This document shows, in pieces, positions 1 through 17,932 of a stretch of 64,000 nucleotides of DNA. Origin of the DNA: Cinclus cinclus (lineage: Eukaryota; Chordata; Aves; Passeriformes; Cinclidae); contig NC_085055.1 of assembly GCF_963662255.1 (NCBI RefSeq), positions 15,238,704 through 15,302,703 of the forward strand, written 5' to 3'. The notes beneath the pieces were generated by a model, which did no database searches, was not told the DNA's origin, and was given only the letters and a program-made list of their open reading frames with translations. Numbering within the stretch: the first letter of the stretch is position 1; every line of letters starts with the position of its first letter. The translations under genes were made by a program, and so were the position numbers.

Positions 1-8
1 TCTCACTA

Positions 9-1505
9 TCATGGCATTCATATAATTAGATTGGAAAAGATTCTAAGATCATTGAGCCCAACCATTAACCCAGCACTGCCAAGCCCACCACTAAACCATG
101 TCCTTAAGCCCCACATCTACAAGGCTTTTCAATACCTCCAGGGATGGTGACTCCACCACTTCCCTAGGCAGCCTCTTCCAAGGCTTGACGAGCCTTCTGG
201 GGAAGAAACTTTCCCTAATATCCAATCTAAACATTCCCTGGCACAGCCTGAGGCCATTTCCATTTGTGCTATCACTTGTTACCTGGGAGGAGAGTCCAAT
301 CCCCACTTGTTACCAACTCCTGTCAGGGAGTTGTAGAAAACAGTGAGGTCCCCCTGAGCCTCCTTTCTCCAGTTCCCTCAGCTGCTCCTCACCAGCTGGA
401 CTTGTGCTCCAGACCCTTCCCAGCTCCACTGGCTTTCTCTGGACACACTTCAGCACCTCAGTGTCTTTCTGGGAGTGGGAAGCCCAAAAATCCTGTGAGT
501 TGAGAAGCCCAAGGTGCAATCTCACCATGCTGAGCACAGGGGAACGGTCACTGCCCTGGTCTTGCTGGCCACAGGCTAGGATGCCATTGACTTCTTGCCC
601 ACCTGGGCACACACTGGTTCATGTTCAGCCAGCTGTTGACCAAAAATCCCCTTTTCCCACTGGACAGCTTTCCAGCCACTCTTCCCCAAGCCTGTACTCT
701 GCAGAGGGCTGCTGTGACCCAGCTGCAGGACCTGCTGTTTGCCTTACTGAACCTTGCAGAACTGCCATCAGCCCATCAATCCAGCCTGTCCAGATCCCTC
801 TGCAGAGCCTTCCTGCCCTCCAGCAGATCCACATTCCCACCCAACTTGGTGCTGTCTGTGAACTCGCTGAGAGCGCACCTGACCCCCCTGTCCAGATCAT
901 CAGTGAAGACATAAAACAGGGCTGGCCCCAGGACTGAGCTCTGGGACCCCCACCAGTGACCAGGGGCCAGCTGGCTGGAATTCCATTCCCCACTCTCTGG
1001 GCCCAGCCATCCAGCCTCTTTTCACCCAGCAAAGAGAGCACCTGTGCAGGCCATGAGCAACTGGGCTCTCCAGGAGATGCTGTGACACAGGCTTTACTGC
1101 AGTCCAGACAGACACATCCACAGCCATCTCCTCATCCACAAAGCAGGTCACCCTGTCATGGAAAGAGATGAGGCTGGTCAAGCAGGACCTGCCTTTCCTG
1201 AACCCACGCTAGCTGGCCCTGATGCCCTGGTTGTCCTGTATGTGCTGAATGACCCCACCCAGGACGATCTACTCCATGACCTTCCCTGGTACCAAGGTCA
1301 GGCTGACAGGCTGGTAGTTTCCTGGATCCTCCTTCCAGCCTTTCTTGTGGATGGCTATCACATTTGCTAACATCCAGCCAGCTAGGACCTCCTTGGTTTT
1401 CCTGGACTGCTGGGAAAGTCATGATGGGAAGTCACTCAGTGAGCACTTCTGCTGCTCCCTCAGTACCCTTTCATGGATCCCAACTGGCCCCATAGATTTT
1501 GTGGT
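9..1505 (-). mobile_element. CR1 LINE retrotransposon, 5'-truncated copy
   Basis: This is the avian CR1 3' region seen in antisense on the plus strand. Recognisable blocks include the AACCCAGCACTGCCAAG-type tail segment near 70, the segment around 121-300 on small-group priorities of the consensus (for example 'tacctccagggatggtgactc'-like text), and the reverse-transcriptase C-terminal part near 1,200-1,500. The element is therefore transcribed leftward, with its 3' end near position 9 and a 5' truncation near 1,505. The open frames over it (for example 404-937 on plus, 625-1041 on minus) are short and broken, so the copy is dead. It lies in GRK7 intron 2. No target-site duplication could be defined. 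Confidence 0.93.
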
Positions 1506-7673
<6,168 letters not shown>

Positions 7674-10600
7674 CTTGGCAAGCCCTTGGGGTGGCAGAGC
7701 CTGGTTCAGACAAAATGAGTAACTGGCCCAGGAGCTGTGCTGTAACTGCACTGCACTTCTCCCAGAAGTGGTGTGTGGTGTGTGAGGGCTTCTGAAAAAC
7801 ACCAGAGAGACTAACTGCTTTTGCATTAAATACCTCTCAAGGATTTTCACTAAGTACCTTTAGGTATAGGCACCATTTGTGGAAAGTGACTGGTAAGAGG
7901 TTTCTCTGTAAGAAGCTTTGAGTTTACTATCTATAGCTGAGGGATGACATCCTAGGCAAACCTTCCCACTGGCAGTACCAAATGCACGTGGTTCAGCTGG
8001 TGTTTTTCAGAATGGGCCCTGATAACCTTTAAATGTACCAAGATTCCCTCCACATGCACTGTCCCTGGCTGCTGGGAACATGCCAAGATTCCTGGCTGCA
8101 ATACATGCACTCTCCAACTTGGGCATTTCAGCCACAGTCAGCAGGACAGGCCTGGATCTCCCCCAGTTGACATCAAACACCAGCAGAACAACAACTGGTT
8201 TTATGAAAAGCTTTTATCACAAACCTGCCATGCCTAAAAGATGTCAACACAGATGAACATGAGATGTTGATCTTGAAATTACCACACAATCAGTGTGTTT
8301 GAGCACTCACACATCCAAAACTCAAGTTATACTCAACATCAGTGACTGAGCCCCACAGACAGTTCATGCAAACCCTGCCGCCTCGCGTGGCTCTGTCTGA
8401 GCAGATTATATGCAGAGGCTAAGAACTGTCGCCGGTCTAAAAATAATGATCCCTATCTACGAAACAACACAGCTCTGACTTCATCTCCTACCCACAGAAA
8501 AAAGAGAAACACTTCAAATGAACAGCCAAATCTTGCCAAGACACTACCATATGTTGTTTTGGTCTCAGTTTATTTTCCCTGCTGAGCTTTATGACAGAAA
8601 GTGGTCGGATGAGAAGGTGGCAACAGCATATAGCTGAGGTGACATCAACAAAGGGACAAAGCTGATTATAAGTGAAGGCAAATTCCACCTGACTTCACTT
8701 GCTGGCTGCCTACCAGAAGGTTTTTTTCCCCTTCAAAAGAGTAAAAATTATGTGTGGCGCTCACTAGGCTAAGCCCCCTTCTTCTGAGGGGTCAGGTGAT
8801 TGGGTTGTTAAAATTTTACTTAAATACAGGGAAGGTACTATGAGAACAAGATAAGAAGTAACACTGGGGTCAAGTTGTGCCCTTGAGGTCAAGGTCAAGT
8901 TTCTTTTTCCTTATTTCACAATTTTAGGGCAAGCTGAAGAGCTGAATCACAAAAACTAAACATCAAGAGTAACAACAGGCACCTTTCAGACTCCTTATAG
9001 TAAGTGTTAAGCCCTTCTTGGCTGCTTTTTGCCACTCTACAACCATGCAGCATTTTGTTTTTACATGCTTAATTCTGTCCACATTGAATCCATTTGACAT
9101 AAAACTCAGCCTTACACTCTACAAAATTCCCTCGGAGGTGTGTTTATCAGGAGTGATGGAGAAGGCCATACACTGCAAACTGCTGTGTGTGCATGAGAAC
9201 AGGGGGAGTTGTAAGGCAGACACCTGAAAGGCAGCAAGTTCTGCCAGGTGAGAGCAGGAACAGGGCAGGAGAAGGTTACATAAAGGGCTCAGCAGAGCAG
9301 CCAGCAGTGTGGACAACACTGCAAAAAGCAAAAGGGAGAAATGGGGAATTCTGCTGGTGGCTGTCCTGGAAATGGGGCCTACAGCAACACATTCCTATAA
9401 TACAATGGGCAGAGAAAAGCATGAAAGGAGGTAATAAAGCTTTGCTTTCAGCTTTTTTTTTCTAATGAAACTTTTAATTTCCTAAAATTCAGTAGGGTCT
9501 TTTTTGTGTTTGGCCAGAATATCCACCACAGCTCAAAGAGCAGCAGGACAAATGGCTGGTAGCTGGGGCCCCAAGGCTGAACTCAAGCTTACACCACAGC
9601 TATTGGTATATTCATGCTTAAACAAATCAAGAAAATACCTAATGTTTATGGCACCCGCATAAGATAGACACATTTACAGCTCTAGAGACCATTCAACTCA
9701 ATTAATTAGAATCTTTCTGTTTCTATGGAACCTAAATTTTCTCTAAAATAACATAATTCCATGAAAAACAAAATCAAACAATATGATCATTCGACATACA
9801 CTCATTACTCCAGTCACTTTTGAGATCTGCTTGCTGACTTACCCAGATCTGCTCAGTGTTTATTAAACACTGGAGTAAAGTACATCAGCATTAATCTATT
9901 AGGTGATAATGGCTATTAAAGGTAGTGTTACCTGCTCATAAAACAGTACATTTTTTGAGAAGCAAAAATTATTTATTTTGCATGTACAAGAGGTGAACAA
10001 TTACAGAACTGAACACAGGGATGTACTAACAAACATGCTAATCAAGCATATCAGGGTATGATTTGGAGAAGTTCTCCGGTGTATACTCATGGAACTTAGG
10101 GACTTAGGCTAATATCTAAATCACAGAGAAAATATGCAGGACTTAAAATTCATTGCCTTATCTTCTAGATGCACCTCAATTACTGCTCAACAAGACACTT
10201 ATAATATGCAAACAGACAAAAGTATCAGCTGCTTTGATTTCAACACTAAATTTTCCTAATACCTCATTTGTGTCAACACCCCTTTGAGCTGACACTTTGG
10301 AAAAACTCTCCCACAACTGTAATTCTTAGCTACTCTTGCCATGCACATGACATGAGCTAAAAGCAGGTTTTGGTACTTTCCATATTCACCTATAAACCAA
10401 AGAAAAATTAAGAAAGTCCTCTGATGGGACTAGATGGTGTTACCAAAGGTCACAAGATGGAGCCTGGGACCAAATGTGGACAGAGAAAACAGGTGGTACG
10501 TAAGATACAGTTTGACTGTGACAGCTAAAATTTATTTTCACATCTATTCACATTTCTTTTTTTTGCAAAAATTCTGGGAATACTTTTACACAAACAGAAA

Positions 10601-11904
10601 TACTCCACAACAATGTAAATGCTATAGGCACTTCATTACTACTGTTAACATATTTTACATTTGTTTTCAGTTTTAAGACAGCATCTTTTCAGACATCATC
10701 TGGTATAGTAACAACTGATGTGATACAGTGTAACAGTGACTCAGGATTTTTTTAATCTCAGTGTGTAATTAAACAAAAGCTACATTTAAAAACCAAAACA
10801 TCTTAAAATAAAGATTACAATATTAAACAAAACAACAGAAACTCTGCAATATGCTTGATGACACAAAGATTGGAACTATTTTATACAGTGAAGACACACC
10901 TCTTTAAATGTACTTAGATTGAAATACATCTACTGAGAAACACATTAAAAATAAAAGATGATAATTTTGAAGTAAACAATGCATATTATATTACTTCAAT
11001 TTCATCAATGTTGATGACCCATTTACTTAAGCCTGAATTTGTTACAGATTTAAAGCAATAATTCTACCTCTCCATTACATACATTTTTAAAATCCCACAT
11101 CCTATGTTCAGATTCATAGTAATTTGGATATTTAGAGAAAAGACATAGTTAGAGGCAAGCACTTAAACAGCTGTCAGGAAAAAAAATCAAAGATTACCTA
11201 CTCAGGATTTCCACAAAAATGAAAAAAATGCTTCCAAAACACTAGGACCAATAAAAAGAAAGAAATTTATATTGACTGAATTTTTGTGAAATCACAGTTT
11301 ACCATTTTCCCTAGATTTGATTAGTGCCTCCTTTCCTTGGGTTATTTAAATTATCACTTTTGTTTGCTTCCTATATTAATCAGCTAACCAACAAGATTGT
11401 CTACACCTCTAGTTAACTGATACCAAATACATGTCTTTGTAGCAAAAATTTTTGGAATAAAAATACATGTCTCCATGATCACCAACAGAAATAGAATAAA
11501 AAAATATTAATGTGGTTAAATTTTAATGTTATGGTTGTAGGAATCATATATAGAACATGACAGAGCAACAGACTTAGATATACAACAAAATGGAAGTCAT
11601 AAAGAATACCTAATTTAGAAATGTTTAATACAGTGTGATGGAAAAAGCACCCAGCAAATGTTTTACACACTGTTCATTTTAGATTAAAACCCAGAATAGT
11701 TTCTTTAAAAACATACTGACTGTGTTTTTGCATACAATAGTACTTAGGAAATATTTTCTCCATCCTGACAGTAAACTATGCAGTGTATCAAACCAGGTAA
11801 GGTGACCCTTGCAATTTAATTCATTTATCAATGGTAAAAGATTAAATGCTCTGTGTTTAGGGTATAATCTGCACCACTAGATTTCTGTGCTCTGACACAG
11901 ACAA
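7674..11904. other. Intergenic region: GRK7 5' flank and RNF7 3' flank
   Basis: The GRK7 side (7,674 to about 9,000) carries the 5' UTR and presumably the promoter. It has no CpG island, which fits a tissue-restricted photoreceptor gene. A MEF2-like and CRX-like pair lies at 8,404-8,446. From 9,000 to 11,904 the sequence is AT-rich, with a few T-runs (such as 9,450-9,460) and no supported coding sequence. No transcription start could be fixed by eye. Confidence 0.6.
8404..8446 (-). promoter_or_regulatory. Candidate GRK7 promoter/enhancer motifs (MEF2-like and CRX-like)
   Basis: On the minus strand, 8446-8437 reads TTATTTTTAG, an exact fit to the MEF2 consensus YTAWWWWTAR. Nearby 8408-8404 reads TAATC, a K50-homeodomain (CRX/OTX) core inside a TATAATC string. 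They lie about 750 bp upstream of the GRK7 start codon. CRX with MEF2D is a known photoreceptor combination. Both motifs are short and common, so function here is inference. Confidence 0.25.
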
Positions 11905-11926
11905 CACTTTAATCATAGCAGATACA

Positions 11927-11932
11927 TTTATT
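11927..11932 (-). terminator. Likely RNF7 polyadenylation signal (AATAAA)
   Basis: AATAAA on the minus strand lies about 215 nt past the RNF7 stop codon. It is followed within 15-30 nt by a GU-rich stretch (agtgttgtctgtgtc), as expected for a cleavage site near 11,905. Another AATAAA overlaps the stop codon itself (12,149-12,144), but it would leave almost no 3' UTR. Confidence 0.5.
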
Positions 11933-12144
11933 GATGTAGTGTCTCCTGTTTCAATTGTGGAACCCTTGCAGTGAGCCTCACCAGGACTGCACCTTGCGCA
12001 GCCGGGGCACCAAACCCACTCTGGTCCTGGAGCAGATAAACCAAGAAAGTCATGTCCTGATGGACACGTTCTGTTCTGCACGAGCATAGGGCATAACACA
12101 CACACCATTCCAACAAGTGCAACAGAAAGAAACACTTCCAGTTT

Positions 12145-12263
12145 TTATTTGCCTATTCTCTGGACTACCCAGTCCTGCTGGCAGAGGGGACAGCGATTAT
12201 TCTGTTTCACCCACAAGGACATGCAGCAATTGTGGAAGGAATGATTGCATTCTCCCCAAACCA
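12145..12263 (-). CDS. RNF7: RNF7 coding exon 3 (terminal)
   Basis: The acceptor ctctttcag|tggtttgg is at 12265-12264, phase 1. The exon encodes residues 76-114, from [14 protein letters not shown] to QRIGK, then TAA at 12147-12145. It holds the H2 part of the RING and the last Cys pair. Confidence 0.97.
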
Positions 12264-15200
12264 CTGAAAGAGAAGAAAGAACATGTTCCAGTCACACTCA
12301 GCTGTTCAATCAACACCTACAGCAACGTTCAAACTATCACTCTCAAGTATTTATAACCACTGGGAACTTTTAGAGACGAAACAGGTCATCACTGATTTAT
12401 CCACTGAGAACAGAATATTATGATCATTCTGATGATAGTCAGTTCCATCATCAAGCTTTTTACTTACTTCCAAATATTAAAAAAAGAAATGCATATATTC
12501 TCACCTTCTTGTGTAAAGTGACAGGGTTTTGTGACTGTATAAACACATTTAGCAGTTCTGCCCAGGAAATAAGTGCAACTATTAAAGTTTTTCCATTTAT
12601 CATCCCCAGTACCAAAATGAAGCCAATACACTACTTACTCACTATCACAGTGGAGCATATCACCACATTCTCATATGAAATGCAGTTTGAACTGAAATGT
12701 ATGACAGCAAGGAGGCACACATGACACAGCACAGAGTCTTAAAATGGGACTTTACACCAGGAGTTCGTTATTCACAGGCTACAGTTGTTCCAACACTACA
12801 AAAATTGTTACCTGTTATGCATTTACTCCTAAATGATATTTTAAAATGTAGTTACTTTTCTCCTTATTAGCTCACATTTTCCTCACAGGAACACAAGGGT
12901 ACCAATCAAAGGAGTGCTGTAAATTACACTTTTTCCTCTCTATCTTAAATAGGATACTTAGCAAGCCTATTAAGATATCTAGAACAGGAAACCCTATTCC
13001 CATTAAAACAATAATCAAAAACCCCCAGTGGGTTTTTTTGAGACAATACATTCCAAAATACAAAGCTCAACAGCACGGAAAAGTTTATCACTGTTTCAAA
13101 ATATGTCATAAAGGTTTAAAACTCTTTGAGATAGTTTTCACTATTTCCAATTTAAACAGTCACAATTAAGACTTTCTTTTGCATATATTGGCACTGAAAA
13201 CATGATTATGTTAAAACTTAAGTGATTCCACTTTTGAAAATGAAAAGTGAACAACCAAGACATTGCCTCCATTATCTCTGAATTACAAGTGGGAAAAATA
13301 TCCCTTTCTAACTCAGACACACATTTATTTCAGAATAGAGGATTTTTTATTTGTACTACTATTGTGTTTTCTGGCATGTACCTCTGAAGAAAAAAGTAGT
13401 TTTTTCCTACCCACTTCAACAATGTACATTATGATCTCAAATATGCTCACGACAAAAGAAACCTACACCTCTTAGCTGTGTATGTGTTGAGAGGAAATTG
13501 GAAACTGTTTTGTTTTACAGCACAGCTGACATGAAAACTGATTTTTTTTAGTGCTCAAAAATAAAGCATGAAGTATTACTAGTGTAAAAAGGCGATACAA
13601 TGTAGAACAGAACACCGGTTTACTTTTGAGCATTAATAAAATCAGTATTCCCTTCAAACTTTAAAATGCACCATACTGAGAGAAGCTTCAATTGAAAAAC
13701 AAGCGAATGAAGTCACTACATACCAACACAATCTTCTTGTTTGTTTTCAGCTTGACATCTAAGACAGGCATCTGAAAGTAAACAAGAACAAACTCAATCT
13801 GATTCTCAGGATTCCATCTTAAGAATAGGTTTGTAAGAGGAAAATATAAACTTTAATACAAATTTACAGAGGTAAAAATCTCAGGTTTTGATGTCTAGCT
13901 CAGCCTTCTAACATTAAATAGCCCCCTTAAATTCTAAAACTATGCAAATGACAATTAAATATATATCTGAAAGAGATCAGATGGACTCTGAACCCTCCAG
14001 CATGTTTTGTTTATTTTCCATTGCTTTGGTATTTTCATAACTTTTGCTGAAAAAAGCCTTCTCCATTTTGTAGATATAAAAGCCCACAGATTTGTGCCAA
14101 GGCACTCAGGCATATTAAGACCAAAGCAAGCACAAAGCCAAACCCTAATTACAGGACTTTGTTTTTCAGATGTCAGCATTTCCTTTTAAGGAAGTCATTC
14201 ACAATTTTGATTTTTTTTAGGCTGCACATCTCTCACAACTCCCACCACCTATTACTTTTTATAGTAGCTTCCCTTAACAAGTACCTGCATCTAATTTTCA
14301 CAGGAGTCACGTGCACACAAATATAGTGGTACATTTGATAATACATGTTAATAAATACAGAACAATATCTAATAAAAAATATTGATCATCCATATGCACT
14401 CCAGTCTGTGGCTTTAGGATTGGATGGCAGGTCCAAGACTCGGTAAGATACAAGAGTGACAGCTTCCAGGCTTCCCACTGTGCCACACAACATAGGGAAA
14501 AAACACCTTTGCTGCTCCTTTGCCCCAGCATGGGCTGCCACAGACACGTGCACAAATCATGCAGGAAGTGTTCAACCACTGTGGGAGCAAATACATCTTC
14601 ATCTCCTCCAAAGAAAAGGAACTAGTTTAAATAAGTGTCCTGCAGGTTGGATCTGGTTTACATGTCACTTGTTGGACCATATTCTCCCAGAAAACAAAAC
14701 CATAATGTGCTACAGGAATTCAGATTTGAGTGTTTTTGCTGTCTCTGGCTAGGGCCAGTACTTCTATTTTAAGACTGATCTGCCCAGACATTCCTCCTTT
14801 TCCCAGGTAATAGAGAACAAAGAGGAGAGAACTCTAAAACAGCTGCCCTTTCCTCACTGAGACAAAAGCAAAACTTTCCAGTTGTTTGTTCCTATAATTC
14901 ATATTTCAACAGCAGTTAAGAGCCAAGGTGCTGGGAAGATTCGGCTTCAATTTGTATTGTGATGTGTGGGAGCCCACTGATCTGGGGTCACAGCAGAAAG
15001 TCACAACAAGTCAGCTGTCCTATGGAGCCCCAGAGCTGCAGTTTCAGACAGAAGCAGCACCAAGAGCCAAGGACAGAAATCACTGAAGTACCCTGTCCCC
15101 ATTCCTACATCACAACCCCAAGGGGGTCAGTCTGAAAGACTAAGGACAACAAAGCCAGTCCAGCTGCGATTCTGGGCTCCCCAGCTAACACCTGCATTTT

Positions 15201-16814
15201 TGCCTCTTTCCCTTGGTGCATCTAAGACCACGTTGGTTCAAGGAGTTAAACCAGTAGAAAATGAAGCCAGCAAACACCTCCTTCCCTGCAAAAGACAAAC
15301 AAGCTAACTTTCAACAAGTGCCAGTCTCACTCTGGCACCGCCTCCCACCTAAGGTTACCGCAGTGGCTCTACAGGAGCCGGACCCCTCTGGCAGGGTCAA
15401 CGCGAAATTGCTAAACCCAAGTCAGTAATGATCAAGTTTCGCATTCTAACAATGTGGTTTGTTCCCAAAAAACGGTTACTAGATTTATATATTTTTTTTC
15501 TGATTAAAAATACTCCCTTGGTCTAGGTATGAAAAAATAAGACTTTTTTTAACTTTTGTAACAGCTCTGGGTAAGATTTTTGTTAAGACGTTTTTATAGT
15601 GTCCTGTAACAGGCCAGCTACAATGGGGACAAATACATTTTTAAAATTATAGTTTACACGGCAAATGAAGCCAATTTCATATTTCCAGAGTGGTCTCTGT
15701 TTACCATAAAAAAAGCAAATCATCTTCAAAACACGCTTATGTAAAAGATTGATCTCCCACCATTCCAGTCTGCGATGCATTTTTTTCCTCTAGTACGCCC
15801 TTTTGCCTCCTCTGTTTCACAGAAGGTTCCCAGCAAAAACATTTATGAGAAATGACAGAATTACATATTTTGTCTCATTTCTGTCTGAGAGGACAGTTCT
15901 ATCTAGGACGAATCAGCCCAGTACTAAAAACTGGATATGCACAAACAGTAAAGGAGGAACTTAAACCATTTTTGAAGAACCAAGATAAATATCCTATTTA
16001 ACAAAGGTGTCAAACAGTAATATGCGTCAACAATGACGGTGCTTTCAAAGGGTCTCTAGATTTCAAAACCAAGTAAATTAACCCCTTACTCAACAGAATT
16101 CTCAGTATATTAATGTGTGTAAAATTAATCACGCTCGTGAAGCAGTGTCAGACACCCTGGTTTAACAGATGTGAAAAATGAATTTACATGTACATCCGTA
16201 ACTGCTTCGTAAAAAAAATCCCGAACAAAAACCCTTAACAAAACCCACCCCAAAAAGGCAGCCCCCGCACGCAGCACTCGGTTCAGCTCGGCTGTAAGTC
16301 AGTGCTTGGGGATTTGCCCGCAGACGAGCACCAGCCCTCAGGACGAAGGCGGCACCGCACGGGACGGGGCCGGTGACCGAGCAGCCCGGAGGGGCGCGGC
16401 CCGGCCGGGCGGGGGGCACTCGCCGTCCGCCGGGGCCGCGCGTGGGCCCAGCCCCCACGGGGCCCTCCTCGTCTCCTCCTCCTCCGGGAAGGCGCGGAGG
16501 AGGAAGCGGAGGCGGGAGGGATCAGCCCCCCCCTTCTCCCGGAAACCGCGTCTCTGCCCTGCGCCCGCCGTGCCCAGGGCGGCGGGCACGGCCCCGGGCC
16601 CGGCTCCGCGGCCGCGGCGGCCCGGCCGGCGCTTACCCATGACCTGCACGCGGCAAATGGCGCAGGTGTCGCACTCCACGTCCCAGCTCCACATGGCCAC
16701 CGCATTCCACTTCTTCAGCGAGAACATCTTGTCGGGTGCGCCCGCCTTGGAGCCCGCGGAGCCCGGCAGCGAGTGGGGGGCTCCGGGCTCGTCCCCGTCC
16801 TCCACATCGGCCAT
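12145..16814 (-). CDS. RNF7: RNF7 (SAG/RBX2/ROC2): RING-H2 subunit of cullin-RING E3 ligases, complete, 3 coding exons
   Basis: RNF7 pairs mainly with cullin-5 to form CRL5 ligases. Its RING recruits the E2, and with UBE2F it promotes NEDD8 transfer to CUL5. It is nuclear and cytosolic and was first described as a redox-sensitive anti-apoptotic protein. The three exons (178, 48 and 119 bp) join to 114 codons plus TAA; the human protein has 113 residues. The N-terminus [11 protein letters not shown] is variable. The cullin-binding strand follows ([19 protein letters not shown], 29-47). The RING-H2 zinc ligands are all in place: C51/C54, C62/C65, C74, C81, H83, H86, and C100/C103 after NNRCPLC. 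The C-terminus is QRIGK. '[15 protein letters not shown]' with [11 protein letters not shown] separates it from RBX1. The ATG has a strong context (gccATGG) inside a CpG island, as for a housekeeping gene. Confidence 0.98.
12264..13723 (-). other. RNF7 intron 2
   Basis: A 1.46-kb AT-rich GT-AG intron. I see no repeat, RNA gene or supported open frame in it. Confidence 0.85.
13724..13771 (-). CDS. RNF7: RNF7 coding exon 2 (48-bp mini-exon)
   Basis: This exon is too short for an open-frame scan. The acceptor tactttcag|atgcctg is at 13773-13772 and the donor tgtgttg|gtatgt at 13723-13722. It encodes [16 protein letters not shown], including three zinc ligands of the RING. It joins in phase 1 on both sides and so could be skipped without a frameshift, which would destroy the RING. 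Confidence 0.96.
13772..16636 (-). other. RNF7 intron 1
   Basis: A 2.86-kb intron. Its 5' end (about 16,250-16,636) is CpG-island sequence. The section 14,400-15,400 is moderately GC-rich but has no feature I can name. The remainder is AT-rich. Confidence 0.8.
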
Positions 16815-17060
16815 GGCGGAGGGGCGGGGACGCGGCGGCCGCGCGGGCGGCAGCGCCACCCTCCGGCGGCGGCAGCAGCAGCGCAGCTCCGCCCGCGGCG
16901 CGGGGAGCGCCGGGCCCGGCGGCGGCTGCAGGGCCCCGCGGGGGGAGCGGGCCTTCCTGCCGCAGGGAAGGCGGGTACAGAGCTTTAAGGCACTTGCTAC
17001 CCTTCGGCGGGACACCGAGCGCCTGCCGAGGTGGCAGTGCTTGTGAAGGACGTTTTCCTT
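16250..17060. promoter_or_regulatory. CpG island and promoter of RNF7
   Basis: An abrupt block dense in CG dinucleotides and GC-box-like GGGCGG/CCGCCC strings stands in otherwise AT-rich DNA. It spans the RNF7 5' UTR, exon 1 and the start of intron 1. No TATA box was seen near the start, which fits a dispersed CpG-island promoter. Long overlapping open frames on both strands here (such as 16,306-17,046 on plus) result from GC-rich composition. Confidence 0.88.
16637..16814 (-). CDS. RNF7: RNF7 coding exon 1
   Basis: The ATG is at 16814-16812. The exon encodes residues 1-59, ending ICRVQVM, plus one base of the next codon. The donor is gtcatgg|gtaagc, phase 1. It lies wholly in the CpG island, so its G+C content is far above that of the other two exons. 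Confidence 0.97.
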
Positions 17061-17890
17061 GTCCGCAGAGTCCATGTGAACCCATCACAACTTCACCGGG
17101 GGCCTGGGCTGCCGTGGGTATGGGGAGACCGCCCAATCTAACCCTCATCGCATTTCCTAAAACTGCTAACGGAATAAGCGGAACGCTTGAGCAGTGGTGT
17201 GCACCTTGGCGATAAAGTAAAAAACCAGCCGGTATTAAAGAGTTTTGTATATTACTCAACCATCGATTCGGAAGCACAGTAAACACTATTAACATGTGAT
17301 TAAGGTCTTTTAGCTTGGCCGATTCACACTTCTCTCAATCCACACTGTTCGATTTCCTTTGCCAGCTCCACTCTTTCATCATTCTTTTCTGTCCATTTTA
17401 AAAACCATCGTTTCAGTACTGAATTTGAATTACTGGGACTACATGTAACCCAGAAAGTTTTAAATAAAAATTGCTTTTTGTAAAAGCTCAAAAAGAAAAT
17501 TTATGTATACTCTTCCTTTGATAATATATTGCATTTTATGTCCTTTACATGCATTTTTAAAATTTGAATGCATCTGTTCCTAAAGTTAAAAAAAAAATAA
17601 ATCTGACCTTTAAGTACATTTAATTTCTGCTATGTAAAATGTCAACTACCTCTAAATAGAAATTTTTAAAAACCCCCAACAAATCCTGTTTGAGTTTCGG
17701 GGTTTTTAAATGTATACAATTTGCCTTGTATCCCTCACAGATGCAAGTCTTCTTCAGTGCGAAGAGCAAACCATGACAGAGATGATAATTGTGGTTGAGT
17801 GCTGTCAAACCATCACATATGATGCCAAGTCAAATATAAACCCCACTTAGATTAGCAGTGAGAGTAGAGCAAATATGATACACCTTTGAC

Positions 17891-17932
17891 TCTGTCTTGA
17901 AGGTCTCTTCCAACCTAGTGATCCTGCGAATA
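17891..17932 (+). repeat. CR1 3'-tail fragment
   Basis: The string 'cttgaaggtctcttccaacc' followed by 'tagtgatcctgcgaa' matches the CR1 3' terminus in sense orientation on the plus strand. About 40 bp are recognisable. Confidence 0.7.

Noticed and set aside
404..937. 177-codon plus-strand open frame near the left edge
   Set aside because: It lies antisense across the CR1 LINE; its text matches CR1 consensus, not a gene.
7674..7850. N-terminal extension of GRK7 in the same open frame
   Set aside because: The extra 59 codons have no GRK similarity. Family proteins begin at the Met at 7673, which has a good start context.
16306..17046. Long overlapping open frames on both strands (about 245 codons) in the CpG island
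   Set aside because: High GC content removes stop codons. The only homologous protein there is RNF7 exon 1 in the minus frame starting at 16814.
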